Source of the DNA: Agapanthus africanus
Lineage: Eukaryota; Streptophyta; Magnoliopsida; Asparagales; Amaryllidaceae
NCBI GenBank assembly: GCA_030015575.1
Contig: JASDDO010000014.1
Location: 170,285,911 to 170,349,910, forward strand
Direction: 5' to 3'
Length of the DNA: 64,000 bases
Of the stretch, positions 1 through 10,196 are shown one piece after another; position 1 is the first letter of the stretch, and each line of letters starts with the position of its first letter. The position numbers and the translations under genes were made by a program. The notes beneath the pieces are model-generated. The model had not been told where the DNA came from. It did no database searches and saw only the letters and a list, made by a program, of their open reading frames with translations.

Positions 1-2210
1 GCATAGTGCCTGAGCTTTGTTATCGCGAAGATTAACGCCAAGCAATGTTTTTCAATAGGAGAGTAGTTGCTTTCTGCCCCCAGTAGAACTCGACTTAAGT
101 AGTAGAGTGCTCTCTCTTTCCCCTGATTGTTCTCTTGTGCCCATAATGCGCCTAAAGAACCTTCGAGGGCGGTTGTATAAAGAATGAGGGGTTTTCCCTT
201 GACCGGCGCAGCCAACACCGGAGGGTTCTGTAGGTACTGCTTGATCTCGTCTAGTGCACCTTGGCATTTGTGATCCCAAACGAATGGAGTTCCCTTTTTC
301 ATCAGGTGACTGTAGGGACGGCATTTGCCTGAAAGATTGGCGATAAACCGCCGGATGTATGCGAGTTTCCCTTGGAGAGACCGCAACTGTTTGAGGGTTC
401 TTGGCGGAGGCATTTCCATGATCGCTTTAATCTTTGACGGATCTATTTCAATACCTCGGTGTCGAACGATGAATCCCAGGAATTTGCCCGAGGAGACTCC
501 AAACGCGCATTTGAGGGGATTCATTTTCAAATTATATTGCCGAAGGCGTTGAAATACAGTCTCCAGATGCTCTAAATGCTCTTCGTATGACATGCTCTTC
601 ACTACAAGGTCATCGATATAGCACTCGACGATATCATGTATGAGATCGTCGAAGATCTTTGTCATGGCCCTTTGATAGGTAGCGCCGGCGTTCTTTAGAC
701 CAAAGGGCATAACCCTGTAGCAGAATATACCCAAAGGGGTCCGGAAAGCGGTGTGCTTCTGGTCTTCGGGATGCATCTTTATCTGATTGTATCCTGATGA
801 ACCGTCCATAAAAGAGAAAACCTCGTGAGTGGACGTGTTATCTATCATTAGCTCGGTTACCGGTACCGGGAAATCGTCCTTTGGACAGGCTTTATTGAGA
901 TCCCTGAAATCCACGCATATGCGTACCGTCCCATTCTTCTTCATTACCGGGACGATGTTGGCGATCCAGTCGGGGTATTGGACTTCTTGGATAAATCCAG
1001 AATCGATCAGCTTCTTGACTTCGGCGTTGATGCTCATCTCAAGCTCGAGCCGCATCCTTCTTGGCGCCTGCTTGACCGGCTTGATATCCGGGGATATTGT
1101 TAATTTATGCACAGCAATCTCCGGATCTAATCCCGGCATCTCGGAATAGTTCCACGCGAAGCAGTCTTTATGTCGTAGAAGCACTTTCTTTAACGCAGCC
1201 ACCCTTTCTTCAGATAGCAGCTCGCTGACAAATGTCGGTCGCGGGTCATCTGCCGATCCCAACTCAATCTTCTTGAGGTTACCTGCAGTAGTATGTATAC
1301 CATCTTCCAGTTCTTTCGGAGCGGACGGAAATTCTGAGATCACCTCATCATTGCTGTTCTCAAAGCACCGGGGAAGGTCATCCATGTTCTCGGGCTCTTC
1401 TTTTAATATCGTAATCGTATAACAGGTGCGAATCCGCTCCCAGGACTGAGGTGGATCCGGTCCTGCTCTTGCGGCCTTGGGTTCATGCTTTTGTGGTGGC
1501 GTTACCCTCCAGCCGTCGGATAAAGCGAATCTGCCCTGTTGGTACTGGTCCTCGACCCAGTTCTTGAAGGTGAAGCAGTCTTGGGTAGGATGTCCTATGG
1601 TTCGGTGATAAGAGCAATAGCTCAGATGAGAAGTCTTGTTAGCTTGTTCAGGGTGTCTAGATCCTGGAAGCGCGATCATTTGATGTTTTATAGCGAGCTT
1701 GAGTAACCTCTCCGTCTTGTCTCGGGGGAAGGAGTACGCTCGACTCATCTTCTTCATGAGGGACAAATCCGAGCCGCGCAATACCCGATCACGTAACTCT
1801 CTAATCCTGCGTCGTTGTTGTCGGCTCCTCTTTCCGCTTCTTGATTTATTTCCGTCTCCGCATCGGGCCTTTCGTACAACGGGTTGACAAAGAGGAACAT
1901 CCTTGTCTTTTGCAGCTTGTTGAAATAGACGTTGCGTCCTGGCCTTCTCATAGATAGCCATTTCGCGGTTGTGGTCTTCCCGAGCTTTCTGACCCACTTT
2001 CCTGATAGGCTTGCCCATTCGTTCTTCAAACGACGGACTCGGCGCTTCAATCGCGGGGTCTAGTTTTGATGGGGGGTTGGCATCTCCTGACAGGGCGTCC
2101 TCCTCTTCATCAAAGGTATATATAGCGTAGCTGCTGTGAGCCCGTTCCCGTTTTCCGGTTCTCGCGTATCCAAGCCCAAGTGTTTCCATTTTCCCGTTGG
2201 GAAATTTGCG
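1..2210 (-). CDS. Tat-like pol: linker with CYH module, reverse transcriptase, start of RNase H (partial)
   Basis: The minus frame is open from the TAA at 2211-2213 to the window edge, with no stop in about 736 codons. It is the same frame as protease and gag. In order it shows a charged linker, a CYH module (plus about 1545-1650, YCSYH then HPTQDC), and a reverse transcriptase beginning near plus 1150. The catalytic YIDD motif is encoded at plus 620-609. After it come a connection region and the start of RNase H (LYTTALEGSLGALWAQ), which has threonine where the first catalytic aspartate is expected. The product copies element RNA into DNA. No start codon is obvious just after the TAA, so expression by readthrough or splicing is likely. 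The missing end should hold the rest of RNase H and integrase. Confidence 0.9.
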
Positions 2211-3662
2211 TTAAGTCCCAGGGACATCCCAAATCTTGTTGTAGAACCGAGCCTGCCGGACAGTCTGTTTTAAGGGTACTCCTTGGCGCTTCAATAGCTT
2301 CTTTAAACCATTTGTATAGTATCTGGGCAGACGGATGGGTTGGAGCCTGTCAAGTGTAGGATCTGCGCCATGCCAGATCTCTTTCTCTACTTTCGACTCT
2401 GAGGATCGGTAGAATAGGATCGCCTTCTCACCCCTTTGCCTGGGAGGGATGTAAAATGTTCGCAGGTCCTGCACATTGTGAGCTTGAAGTGTGTCGAGAT
2501 CCTTGTAGTGTTCTCGCGGTACCATGGTGATTCGCAAACTATGGTCATCGCCAGGGGGTGTTTGTATTGACAGCCGATTGGAGAACACGGCATTAACTTC
2601 ATCTTCTGAATCACTTCCGAAGACCAACATGGGGGCGGGCGTCCCCAGGTGGTTGTGTTGAGATGGCCCTGCATAAACTATCTCTTCCTCTTCTTCGGTA
2701 TCGCTCCCGAAAACAGGGATGGTGGCGGCGGTTTTGTTCTCCGGGTTGCGACACCTTTCTGTATCCTCGAAATCTGGCAAAAAGTACTTCGCATCTTCGT
2801 ATTTGTGGACTTCGTTCATGGAAAATAGGTTTAACTCACCTGTTACGGTATACTCGAAACCATCCTTAAAGTACTTCATACACTGATGTTGTGTAGAAGG
2901 GATGATGTTGTATTCGTGTAACCAAGGACGACCGAGCAAGGCGTTGTAGCAGGTCTTGGCGTCAATGACATGGAATTTGATGTCTGTGACGAGAAGTCCG
3001 AAGCGCAATGTTAGTATCACAGACCCGAGAGTCCGTGACGATTGTGCATCGAAACCGGAGATAGTAATTTTGTCACGAGCGAGGTGTTGCACACTCATGC
3101 AGATTTCCTTCAACACCCGAACATTAAGGAGATTGACGGAGGATCCATTATCCACCAGGATCTTGCCTATCTTGATATCATGGCAGTATCCGGAAACATA
3201 TAGGGGACGGTTGTGGTCGCACGTCCCGAGAAGGAGGTCTTCATCACCGAAAGTGATGTCGGCCGTATGCACTTCCTCCAGTTCATCCTTCATCTTTTCA
3301 GTGGCGAGGAAGGCTTGAAATTGCTCAGGTTCTTGTAACGCCTTAATTAGTGAGTCTCGCGCTTCTTTTGATAATAGGAGGGCATCGAGAATGCTAAGCT
3401 GAGAAGGTAGCTTCCTTAGGTGCGCGAGGATGTTATAGTCCACCTTACCCTTCCTAGGAGGGTCTTTGGCAGCCAGCTCTCTCATGAATTGGTCATCTAA
3501 AGTGATATCTTCAGTGACCTTTTCCTTTCCCTTATCTTTTCTACTCACGGGCCCGAGATTCTTTTCTGGGAGTGTGCGATTGCGCAGTTGAATGTTCTCG
3601 CAGGCCTCCGATTTCTCCTCTTTCCCTAAAACGGATTCTTTAAAGAGAGGGCCCAGAGCCAT
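2211..3662 (-). CDS. Tat-like retrotransposon aspartic protease region
   Basis: This open frame of 483 codons is in the same frame as gag and pol and is bounded by a TAA on each side (3696-3698 upstream, 2211-2213 downstream). The retropepsin active site is visible near residue 169 as VDNGSSVNLL (plus about 3130-3154), a DNGS form of the usual DS/TG signature. The conserved YNALLGRPWLHEYNIIPST stretch follows near residue 240. The enzyme would cut the Gag-Pol polyprotein. The C-terminal half is acidic, with two FGSDxEEEE/FGSDSEDE repeats, and is unassigned. The ATG at 3662 may not be used, because the frame is open back to 3695. Confidence 0.88.
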   Translation of the reverse strand: MALGPLFKESVLGKEEKSEACENIQLRNRTLPEKNLGPVSRKDKGKEKVTEDITLDDQFMRELAAKDPPRKGKVDYNILAHLRKLPSQLSILDALLLSKEARDSLIKALQEPEQFQAFLATEKMKDELEEVHTADITFGDEDLLLGTCDHNRPLYVSGYCHDIKIGKILVDNGSSVNLLNVRVLKEICMSVQHLARDKITISGFDAQSSRTLGSVILTLRFGLLVTDIKFHVIDAKTCYNALLGRPWLHEYNIIPSTQHQCMKYFKDGFEYTVTGELNLFSMNEVHKYEDAKYFLPDFEDTERCRNPENKTAATIPVFGSDTEEEEEIVYAGPSQHNHLGTPAPMLVFGSDSEDEVNAVFSNRLSIQTPPGDDHSLRITMVPREHYKDLDTLQAHNVQDLRTFYIPPRQRGEKAILFYRSSESKVEKEIWHGADPTLDRLQPIRLPRYYTNGLKKLLKRQGVPLKQTVRQARFYNKIWDVPGT

Positions 3663-3695
3663 TTCTTCATCAGAGTCGCTCCCAAAGGTGAGAAC

Positions 3696-6600
3696 TTATG
3701 ACCCCCCGGCGTGAGCCATATAACAGTTACCAGTAGTTCTGTTGTGCCCCTTGACAGTACTTCTTCGCTCCCGACGGCTCTTGCGTTTCATGCGCTTAAA
3801 ATGTTGCCGACGAGTAACATATCCTTGCCACCATATCTTAAAGGCGTCGCACTCCTCCGTGGGGTGTGAGATTTTCCGATGATATGCGCAATAATCAGGG
3901 TGCCTCTCCACCCCATCGTGTGTGTTTCCTTCCGAGGGTGGTAGCTTCATCCCCATTGATAGGGCTTTGGCAAACCTTTTCCTCATCTTGAATATCTTCT
4001 TGTCTACTTCGGATGCCTTTCGCTCTGGCAGGGGTAGTTCAACTCTTTCGTTCAGTCGCCTGCGTTTGGCTGCTTCTGAAGCGGCCATCTCACGCTCCTG
4101 ATCCGTTTTACTTTTTAGGCGAATCTCGTCTAGAAAAGCGTCGATCATTTCGTCTGTTGGCCATGCACGCTCTGGTTCAGGCTCTGCTTCCAGCTTCTTA
4201 GTGCCAGGAGTTTTCTCATCATCGGTAAACGAGTGGGAGATTACGTTACAACTCGCCATATATCCTTCGGATTCATCCAACGAGCTCTCTCCATCATCTT
4301 CCTTTTGAAAGATATGGTTGAGGAACTCTTGCAGTGTGACAGGAGTTCGCGTCTTTTGATTGTATTCTTCCAGCGTGTCGATTTGCTTCTGCAAGTTCGT
4401 GTGCTCGTTTCCAAGCTTCACGGACTTCTTGGATTTCTTCTTCTTTTTCTTCGAAGATTTTGACGGTTGGGCGTGAGTATTTGGGCCCTTATCGCGAGTC
4501 TTCGTAGTTAGGCGGGGCTTCAGCATCCCTTCGATAATTTGAGGTTCAAGAGGGTCCTCCCATTCGATCGCAGGGCACGCATGAAGGTCTCTCAGCATTC
4601 TTTTGGTTTTAGTGGATAGCACGACCTCCCATGGAGCTTCTTCAATAAAGGAGCAGGTTGCCCCCGGGGTGTCTGCTTTCTTAGGAGTATGCGGTTGTGG
4701 TGGGTTCACCTTCCACTTTTCTGACAGTATAAACTTCCCCTGGAGGTATTGATCTTCGATCCATCCTTTGAAGACGAAGCAATCTTCAATCGGATGACTT
4801 ACCGTTTGATGGTAAGGACAATAGTTAGGGTTATTCACCTCCATGGGTTGCGGCGGTCGCCTTGGATTTGGTAGGTTTATAAGTCTATTGCGTATTGCCA
4901 GCTCGAATAACCGTTTCGTCTTGTCTCGTGGGAACGAGTAAGGACGTTTCATCTTTTCATTATAATACCGGCGTCTTTCTTCCAGTTGATCTGCCGGTTT
5001 CGGGGCGTTAGGTTGCTGTTGGGCATTCGCGACAAAGGTTGCCCTTCCTTTACCCTTGTCATTCCGAGGTTCTGACTTCGGGGGAGGTGGTCTATGACCC
5101 ATCTGGTCCATCTGAGCCAACTTGTCAATTAAAGCCTGGAATGTGGTTGGCTTAAAGAACATCATAAACTGGGAGATAGTTGCGTGGGGGTCTAGGGTTC
5201 CCACGAACATGCCCACTGCGGGTGCCTCCTCAATGCGTTGTTCGCATCTCGACCACAAATTCCGCCAGCGTATAGCATACTGGACCCAGGTTTCGCCTGG
5301 TTTTACCCTGGCGTTAATCAGTGCTGTTATTGGAGTGCGTTCGCTGGCACTTGCGAATCGCTGAGTGAATAACAACTCCATTTCAGCGAACGTTTTGATA
5401 GAATCGTTCGGGAGTTCCGAATACCATTCGAACGCCGTTTCTGATAAGCTGCCCACGAACTGGCAGAGCAACAGTTTATCATCACCGCCGGTGTTACCGC
5501 AGAGGGCCCGGAACTGGGCGACATGTTGATGGGGATTGCCGGTCCCCTTATACACGTGGAATTTTGGTATCGTATAGCCTTGCGGGTATTTGATTTGGTC
5601 GTACCAGCTTGGATACGGCCGTCCCGTCTTTACGACTTGACCAGCTGCCTCAGTCGCATGATGAACCCGGATTTGCTGGGCTATATAGTCAACCAAGTCA
5701 GCTTTAGAGATCGTCTCCTCCTTGGCCGTTGAGGGGGCTGGCGGTGGATTTGACGTTTCTCCTCGGTCGTCGTCAAGAACGATTGGGGGATCCTCGGCGG
5801 GTAGGTCCTGCTGGATCATCATTCCTATCATATCTTGGAAGAGAAGGCCCATACGCTGTATATTGGCTGCTTGTTCAGCAGCCTCTTTGTCCTTTTTCTC
5901 CAGTATCCGGCGAAGGAATTCAGCGTCGGTTTCTTCCTCCTGGCGTGCGTCTGAGGACGTTTCTGGGCTTTCTTTTGGCCCGGTAAGTGCGGCCATAGCA
6001 TTCATCATTTCTTGGAGCTTTTGTTGCTGCTCCTGGGCTTTCGTCACGGATCGGGTTAGCGGTCGGTGGCCCGTAGAAGTGCGGCTTTCCTCCTTTCCAG
6101 AGGCCATGTAAACAGTATGCACCACCATGCCCCCAGACTTAGGGCGTCTGGGCTCAGTGCTTTTAGCCGTCGTTGCATGCTGGGGGGTCTTCTCTGGCCT
6201 CCTCCTTTTATGAGCCATGGAGGTTGAGGGGGCCGTTGAGGTGGGTGTCCAGACAGCCTTTCGGGGTTTAGCCTGGTGACCAGCTTCCGGTTGGATTTTC
6301 AGCTTCTTGTGCTGGCGGGAGAAGTTTGGATCGATGATCGAGTCTCGGGCCTGTCGCCAAACCTTATAGATTTTGGAAGACAGCCGTTGAGGGGATCGGG
6401 GCTGTTCTGATTTTATTTCCACAACCTTTCTTAATGGAGGAGGAGACCTCTTTAGCACTGCAGTAGGAGAATTCCTTCGCACCTTATTTAGCATCTCGAA
6501 GCTGTTCCCAGTTGGAACAACAGCATTAACCTCTGCCATCGGGGCTGATGGAGTTAACCCGGAGGGGGAGTTGCCCCCAGCCTTCCTTACTCGGCGCCAA

Positions 6601-7238
6601 TGGCGACGTCGAGCGTGTCGAGCGGACGGCGCTGGGTCAGCGGTAAGAATGGTTTCGTTTTGCCCCCTGTGTAGGTGGAGGGTTGCTGTTGGTGTTAGCC
6701 TGTTAAAGACCGACGTCTTTTGGGTAGCAGGGGCGGGAGCTGAAGCCGTCAATCTTGTAAAGACCGACTTTTTGGCCAGAGAAGCCGCCTTGGCGATTTC
6801 GGGAGCAGGAGCAGCCACTTTCTTAGAAGCAGCCTTCTCTGGGATTGTAGACCTCATGATGGGTCTACCGGATTTCTGGCCCAATCTAGAGAAGACCGAG
6901 GCGCTGATGTTGGGCGACCCGTTGAGATGAGCCGCGGCAGGGGTAAGACGATCAAAGACCGACTTCTTGGGAGCTTCCTTTGTCAGCACCGGCACCGTGA
7001 AGCTTGTTGGTGGGAGTATAGTCCCGAAGAACAATCCGGTAGTGGCCTGAGTCACCTGGTCCACCGGCATTGTGAATAACGAAGCAGCTTGGGGTCCGTA
7101 GGCTATACCTCCTGACGAGGCAAAGCGTTGGTCGCAATTGCAGTCTGAGCAGTTGGAGAATTTCACGAAAGTAGAAGCCATCGATCCTTTGCTTTCTGCA
7201 ATAATCGAGACGCCAATTCTTAGTATCTTGAAACCCAA
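3696..7238 (-). CDS. Tat-like retrotransposon Gag (large, 1180 codons)
   Basis: This intact long frame encodes the structural protein that packages element RNA. ATG codons lie at 7238 and, more plausibly, at 7181 (MASTFVKF). From the N-terminus there are four VFxRL repeats (about residues 90-190), a basic/proline-rich stretch, a helical segment (about 400-460) and the capsid-like retrotransposon gag domain (about 545-720, starting YPSWYDQIKYP). A first CYH module lies near residue 805 (YCPYH, HPIEDC), a lysine-rich nuclear-signal-like run near 930, and a second CYH module near 1115 (YCAYH, HPTEEC). The frame ends in TAA directly before the protease in the same frame. The length is well above that of typical plant gypsy Gags. 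Confidence 0.9.
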   Translation of the reverse strand: MGFKILRIGVSIIAESKGSMASTFVKFSNCSDCNCDQRFASSGGIAYGPQAASLFTMPVDQVTQATTGLFFGTILPPTSFTVPVLTKEAPKKSVFDRLTPAAAHLNGSPNISASVFSRLGQKSGRPIMRSTIPEKAASKKVAAPAPEIAKAASLAKKSVFTRLTASAPAPATQKTSVFNRLTPTATLHLHRGQNETILTADPAPSARHARRRHWRRVRKAGGNSPSGLTPSAPMAEVNAVVPTGNSFEMLNKVRRNSPTAVLKRSPPPLRKVVEIKSEQPRSPQRLSSKIYKVWRQARDSIIDPNFSRQHKKLKIQPEAGHQAKPRKAVWTPTSTAPSTSMAHKRRRPEKTPQHATTAKSTEPRRPKSGGMVVHTVYMASGKEESRTSTGHRPLTRSVTKAQEQQQKLQEMMNAMAALTGPKESPETSSDARQEEETDAEFLRRILEKKDKEAAEQAANIQRMGLLFQDMIGMMIQQDLPAEDPPIVLDDDRGETSNPPPAPSTAKEETISKADLVDYIAQQIRVHHATEAAGQVVKTGRPYPSWYDQIKYPQGYTIPKFHVYKGTGNPHQHVAQFRALCGNTGGDDKLLLCQFVGSLSETAFEWYSELPNDSIKTFAEMELLFTQRFASASERTPITALINARVKPGETWVQYAIRWRNLWSRCEQRIEEAPAVGMFVGTLDPHATISQFMMFFKPTTFQALIDKLAQMDQMGHRPPPPKSEPRNDKGKGRATFVANAQQQPNAPKPADQLEERRRYYNEKMKRPYSFPRDKTKRLFELAIRNRLINLPNPRRPPQPMEVNNPNYCPYHQTVSHPIEDCFVFKGWIEDQYLQGKFILSEKWKVNPPQPHTPKKADTPGATCSFIEEAPWEVVLSTKTKRMLRDLHACPAIEWEDPLEPQIIEGMLKPRLTTKTRDKGPNTHAQPSKSSKKKKKKSKKSVKLGNEHTNLQKQIDTLEEYNQKTRTPVTLQEFLNHIFQKEDDGESSLDESEGYMASCNVISHSFTDDEKTPGTKKLEAEPEPERAWPTDEMIDAFLDEIRLKSKTDQEREMAASEAAKRRRLNERVELPLPERKASEVDKKIFKMRKRFAKALSMGMKLPPSEGNTHDGVERHPDYCAYHRKISHPTEECDAFKIWWQGYVTRRQHFKRMKRKSRRERRSTVKGHNRTTGNCYMAHAGGS

Positions 7239-7309
7239 GGGCCACCATTAGCGAACCGCGATTAGTTCGCGAATCACGACACACGAAGTGTGGAGTGGAA
7301 AGAGGAAAA

Positions 7310-7328
7310 GGTCCCATCGGGCGTGCCA
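7310..7328 (-). promoter_or_regulatory. Primer binding site of the Tat-like element
   Basis: On the minus strand a 19-base stretch beginning TGGCACGCCCGATGG starts five bases after the LTR end at 7334. It begins with TGG, as a sequence complementary to a tRNA ending in CCA should. I cannot assign the tRNA species from memory. Its position fixes which LTR is the 5' one. Confidence 0.7.
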
Positions 7329-8133
7329 GAATCTGTTCCCCTCCGAACGGCGGCGCACAAGACTGCGATGTCTTGGCACTGAGATTCGGGGCAGATGCTA
7401 ATTGGTGCTATCCGTTCACCTCTCCGAAGATGCCAAGTTGATTTATGGCACCATATATCGAAGGTTTAAACAGATGCGGCCGATGTAGCAGATTTCGTCA
7501 GATTCCCCCTCGTTTGAGGGGTTTTTGATTGTGGGGATGCTCTTCCCTGCAGGCGCAAGCCCCTGCAGTTAATTACGCTACCGCATTGCGGTAACAACTT
7601 TCTCCTTCTCCAGATGGTCACTTCGTGTCGTGGGTGTTTGTTTTATTTGTGGTTGCCCGTGGATTGTATACGGAGACTGAGTTATGTCGTCGCCCGTAGG
7701 ACGTGGACTAGTCCAAATCCGTATTTATCTTAGATTTGGGTTTGGGGGTTTGGTTTGAGGATATGTTAGCCATATTTGAGGCTAAGATCAACTCAAACGT
7801 TTGTTAAGGATACATTAGTCCAGTTTGAGACTAAGATCAACTTAACGGGATCGTTTAGATCCGACAAAAGAGCATTTCGGCTCTATTGTTCCAGTTTAGG
7901 GACATAGTGGTCCATTGAATATGTGGCCGTCGGGACCCGTCACCTCTCTGACGACGTTGAAGGATTACAACGACAGATATCAAAGGAGTTCAGAGATGTA
8001 CCCTTGAACCGAAGTTGATTTGGGGGGATTCATAGTCCAGTCTGTTTGAAGGTTTAAGGATACGTTAGCCATATTTGAGGCTAAGATCAACTTAAACGGG
8101 ATCGTTTAGATCCGACAAAAGAGCGTTTGGGCT

Positions 8134-8375
8134 CTATTGTTCCAGTTTAGGGACATAGTGGTCCATCGCTAGTTTAAGGACATTGCGGTCCATGGGTAGT
8201 TTAAGGACATTGCGGTCCATTGTTAGTTTTAAGACATCTCGGTCAAGGTTAAGGACGTCGTAGTCCATGGGTTTAAGGACCCCACAGTCCATTGTTAGTT
8301 TAAAGACATCTCGGTCGAGGTTAAGGACGTCGTAGTCCATGGGTTTAAGGACCCCACGGTCCATATCAATGTGTG
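8134..8375 (-). repeat. 24-bp GGAC-N6-GTCC spaced-palindrome array
   Basis: Successive 24-bp units each hold GGAC, six variable bases and GTCC, followed by TTAAA-like spacers. Three units often form a 72-bp block. Because 24 is a multiple of three, the array stays open in one frame, but I do not regard it as protein-coding. Equivalent arrays lie at 13930-14375, 28148-28420 and 35930-36356. Confidence 0.8.
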
Positions 8376-8619
8376 GTCATCGGGACCCATCACCTCTTTG
8401 AAGACGTTGAGGGATTACAACGCCAAGTATCAAAGGAATGAAGAGATGTACCCTGGAACCGGAGTGGATTAAATAGTCCTTGCCCCAATTTGGGATCAAG
8501 ACCAATTAATTATGTTATGAGCCCATTAGCCCAGTTAATTACGAATTGAGGACTTATGGCCAGCTTGGGCTAAGTCCAATCAGGAGAGGCTTTGCCTCTA
8601 TCCATTTAGCCAATTGGAC

Positions 8620-9145
8620 TAATGTCTAGTGTTAAACACTAAAGACCAACCAGTGTTGAACACTGGGAATGAGATTGACAAGTTAGTGTTTAACACTAAA
8701 AGATAATTGGTGTTAAACACCAGCAACAGGGCTTTCAAATTAGTGTTAAACACTAAAACAGATCAGTATCAAGCACTGGCAACAGAGATCTCAAATTAGT
8801 GTTAAACACTAAGGTAGTCAGTGTTGAACACATGCGAATAAAGTTTTTTGATTAGTGTTGAACACTAAGGCCCAACAGTGTTTTAACACTGGATTCGGGA
8901 GTTTCAATTTAGTGTTAAACACTAAGGCAAGAGGGGTCACGTGGCAACACGTAAGAGCGCCCTCCCTTCATTTATTCTGCGGAGATTATCGCATCTTTCA
9001 GAGCATCACGTGCCATCACGTGACGGGCATTCAAATGCTTGTGTGTTAAAGCTTCTGTCAAGGGTCACGTGGGTCACGTGGGGCACTGCCTCAAAGGGGC
9101 TTTCTGTAGGTCTTTTAGGGGGGTCACGTGGTGGCACGTGACCCT
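8620..9145. repeat. AGTGTTAAACACT palindrome array followed by paired G-boxes
   Basis: About a dozen copies of TTAGTGTTAAACACTAA or CAGTGTTAAACACTG occur at roughly 25-40 bp spacing up to about 8930. Each is an inverted repeat around one central A. From 8934 they give way to CACGTG pairs such as GTCACGTG-N4-CACGTGAC. In transcript sense this part lies in the LTR downstream of the TATA box. Confidence 0.8.
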
Positions 9146-9189
9146 GCCTCTATGTATGTTGTTTAGAGGATCTGTTAATCTTTTCCAGG

Positions 9190-9745
9190 AATTAATTTCC
9201 TCGTAGAGTTGAACCCTGACAATAATTTCAGAGGAATTAAATTCCTACTTCCTTTCGAAGATTTATATTCTGGAGTAGAGTTGGATTCTGAATTTTCTGT
9301 AGGAATTAAATTCTTCATATATGTGAAGAACTGAATAGGGTTAAACCCTAATAAAAGCTTTTAAGGAATTAAACTCCCATTCTCTGTTAAATTATGATTA
9401 AGGGAATTAAATTCCCGCTGTTTCCACAGAACTAGGTTCTTAATTAGGGTTAAACCCTGTTTCTCTTTGTTCTGAAGGAATTAAATTCCCATGACACAGG
9501 GTCAAACCCTAATTTTATTTTAAAGGAATTAAATTCCTATAGTTCTGTGAGAATTAAATTCTCGTGCTTCCGTTCCCTCTCTATGTTTTGGATCTGCATG
9601 GCAGGATCTCGACCCATTGAGAATTAAATTCTCAACTTCAAGGGAAGATGTGCACTTTGCAGATCCTCTATCAAAGAGAGAAGAAATATGTTCTTCTGTT
9701 TTATATATCAGAGTTAAACTCTGTTGAGAATTAAATTCTCTTTCT
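9190..9745. repeat. GGAATTAAATTCC / AGGGTTAAACCCT palindrome array
   Basis: Many short palindromes share a TTAAA centre: GGAATTAAATTCC, GAGAATTAAATTCTC, AGGGTTAAACCCT and variants, usually 20-50 bp apart. The last type contains AAACCCTA, the plant telobox sequence. The same block recurs at about 15400-15935 and 26690-27220, and outside the LTR at about 30470-30990. Confidence 0.8.
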
Positions 9746-9872
9746 TTCAAAAAGCCTTCCCTTTCTTACCTAGGGTTTTCTTTTGCAGAAGATCCAAATT
9801 TCTCAAAATATCAAGGCTCTCTCCCTTTTCTTCCTTCTGCGTATGTATATATCTCTCTCTATCTCTTGGCTC

Positions 9873-9882
9873 CTATTTATAG
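9873..9882 (-). promoter_or_regulatory. LTR TATA box
   Basis: CTATAAATAG on the minus strand lies within a 20-bp near-palindrome (GGCTCCTATTTATAGGAG on the plus strand). It is conserved at 26540-26549 in the solo LTR and at about 29767-29776 in the interrupted LTR. It has the right sequence and orientation for the Tat promoter. Transcription would start about 30 bp further along the element. Confidence 0.7.
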
Positions 9883-10196
9883 GAGAAGCAGCCGAACCAA
9901 TTAGTTTTTGACGAATCTTCATTGAGAGATTTGATTTGCATCCATCATTCGTTTTTGACCTTTGGATTATTAGGTGAATTTTATTCACCATTGGATTTCA
10001 AATCCAGGGATTCTCTTTTGTTATTTCGGTTAGATTTAAAGGGGAAATCTTTCCAAGCTCGAGATTTTCCCATAGATAGATGATATTTAATCATCTTTGA
10101 ATCTTTAATTCGATTGGTTCCAGATAATCGCTTTCCTTTGGAAAGATTTGAATCTCCTTCAGAATTTAATTCTGTTAACAAAATGGGCTTTGAAAG

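Noticed and set aside
6952..7317. A 121-codon minus-strand ORF overlapping the start of Gag
   Set aside because: It lies in another frame over the leader and Gag N-terminus and has no recognisable content.
8620..9745. CRISPR-like array (short palindromic repeats with spacers)
   Set aside because: Repeats are only 13-17 bp, of several types, irregularly spaced, in plant LTRs, with no cas genes.
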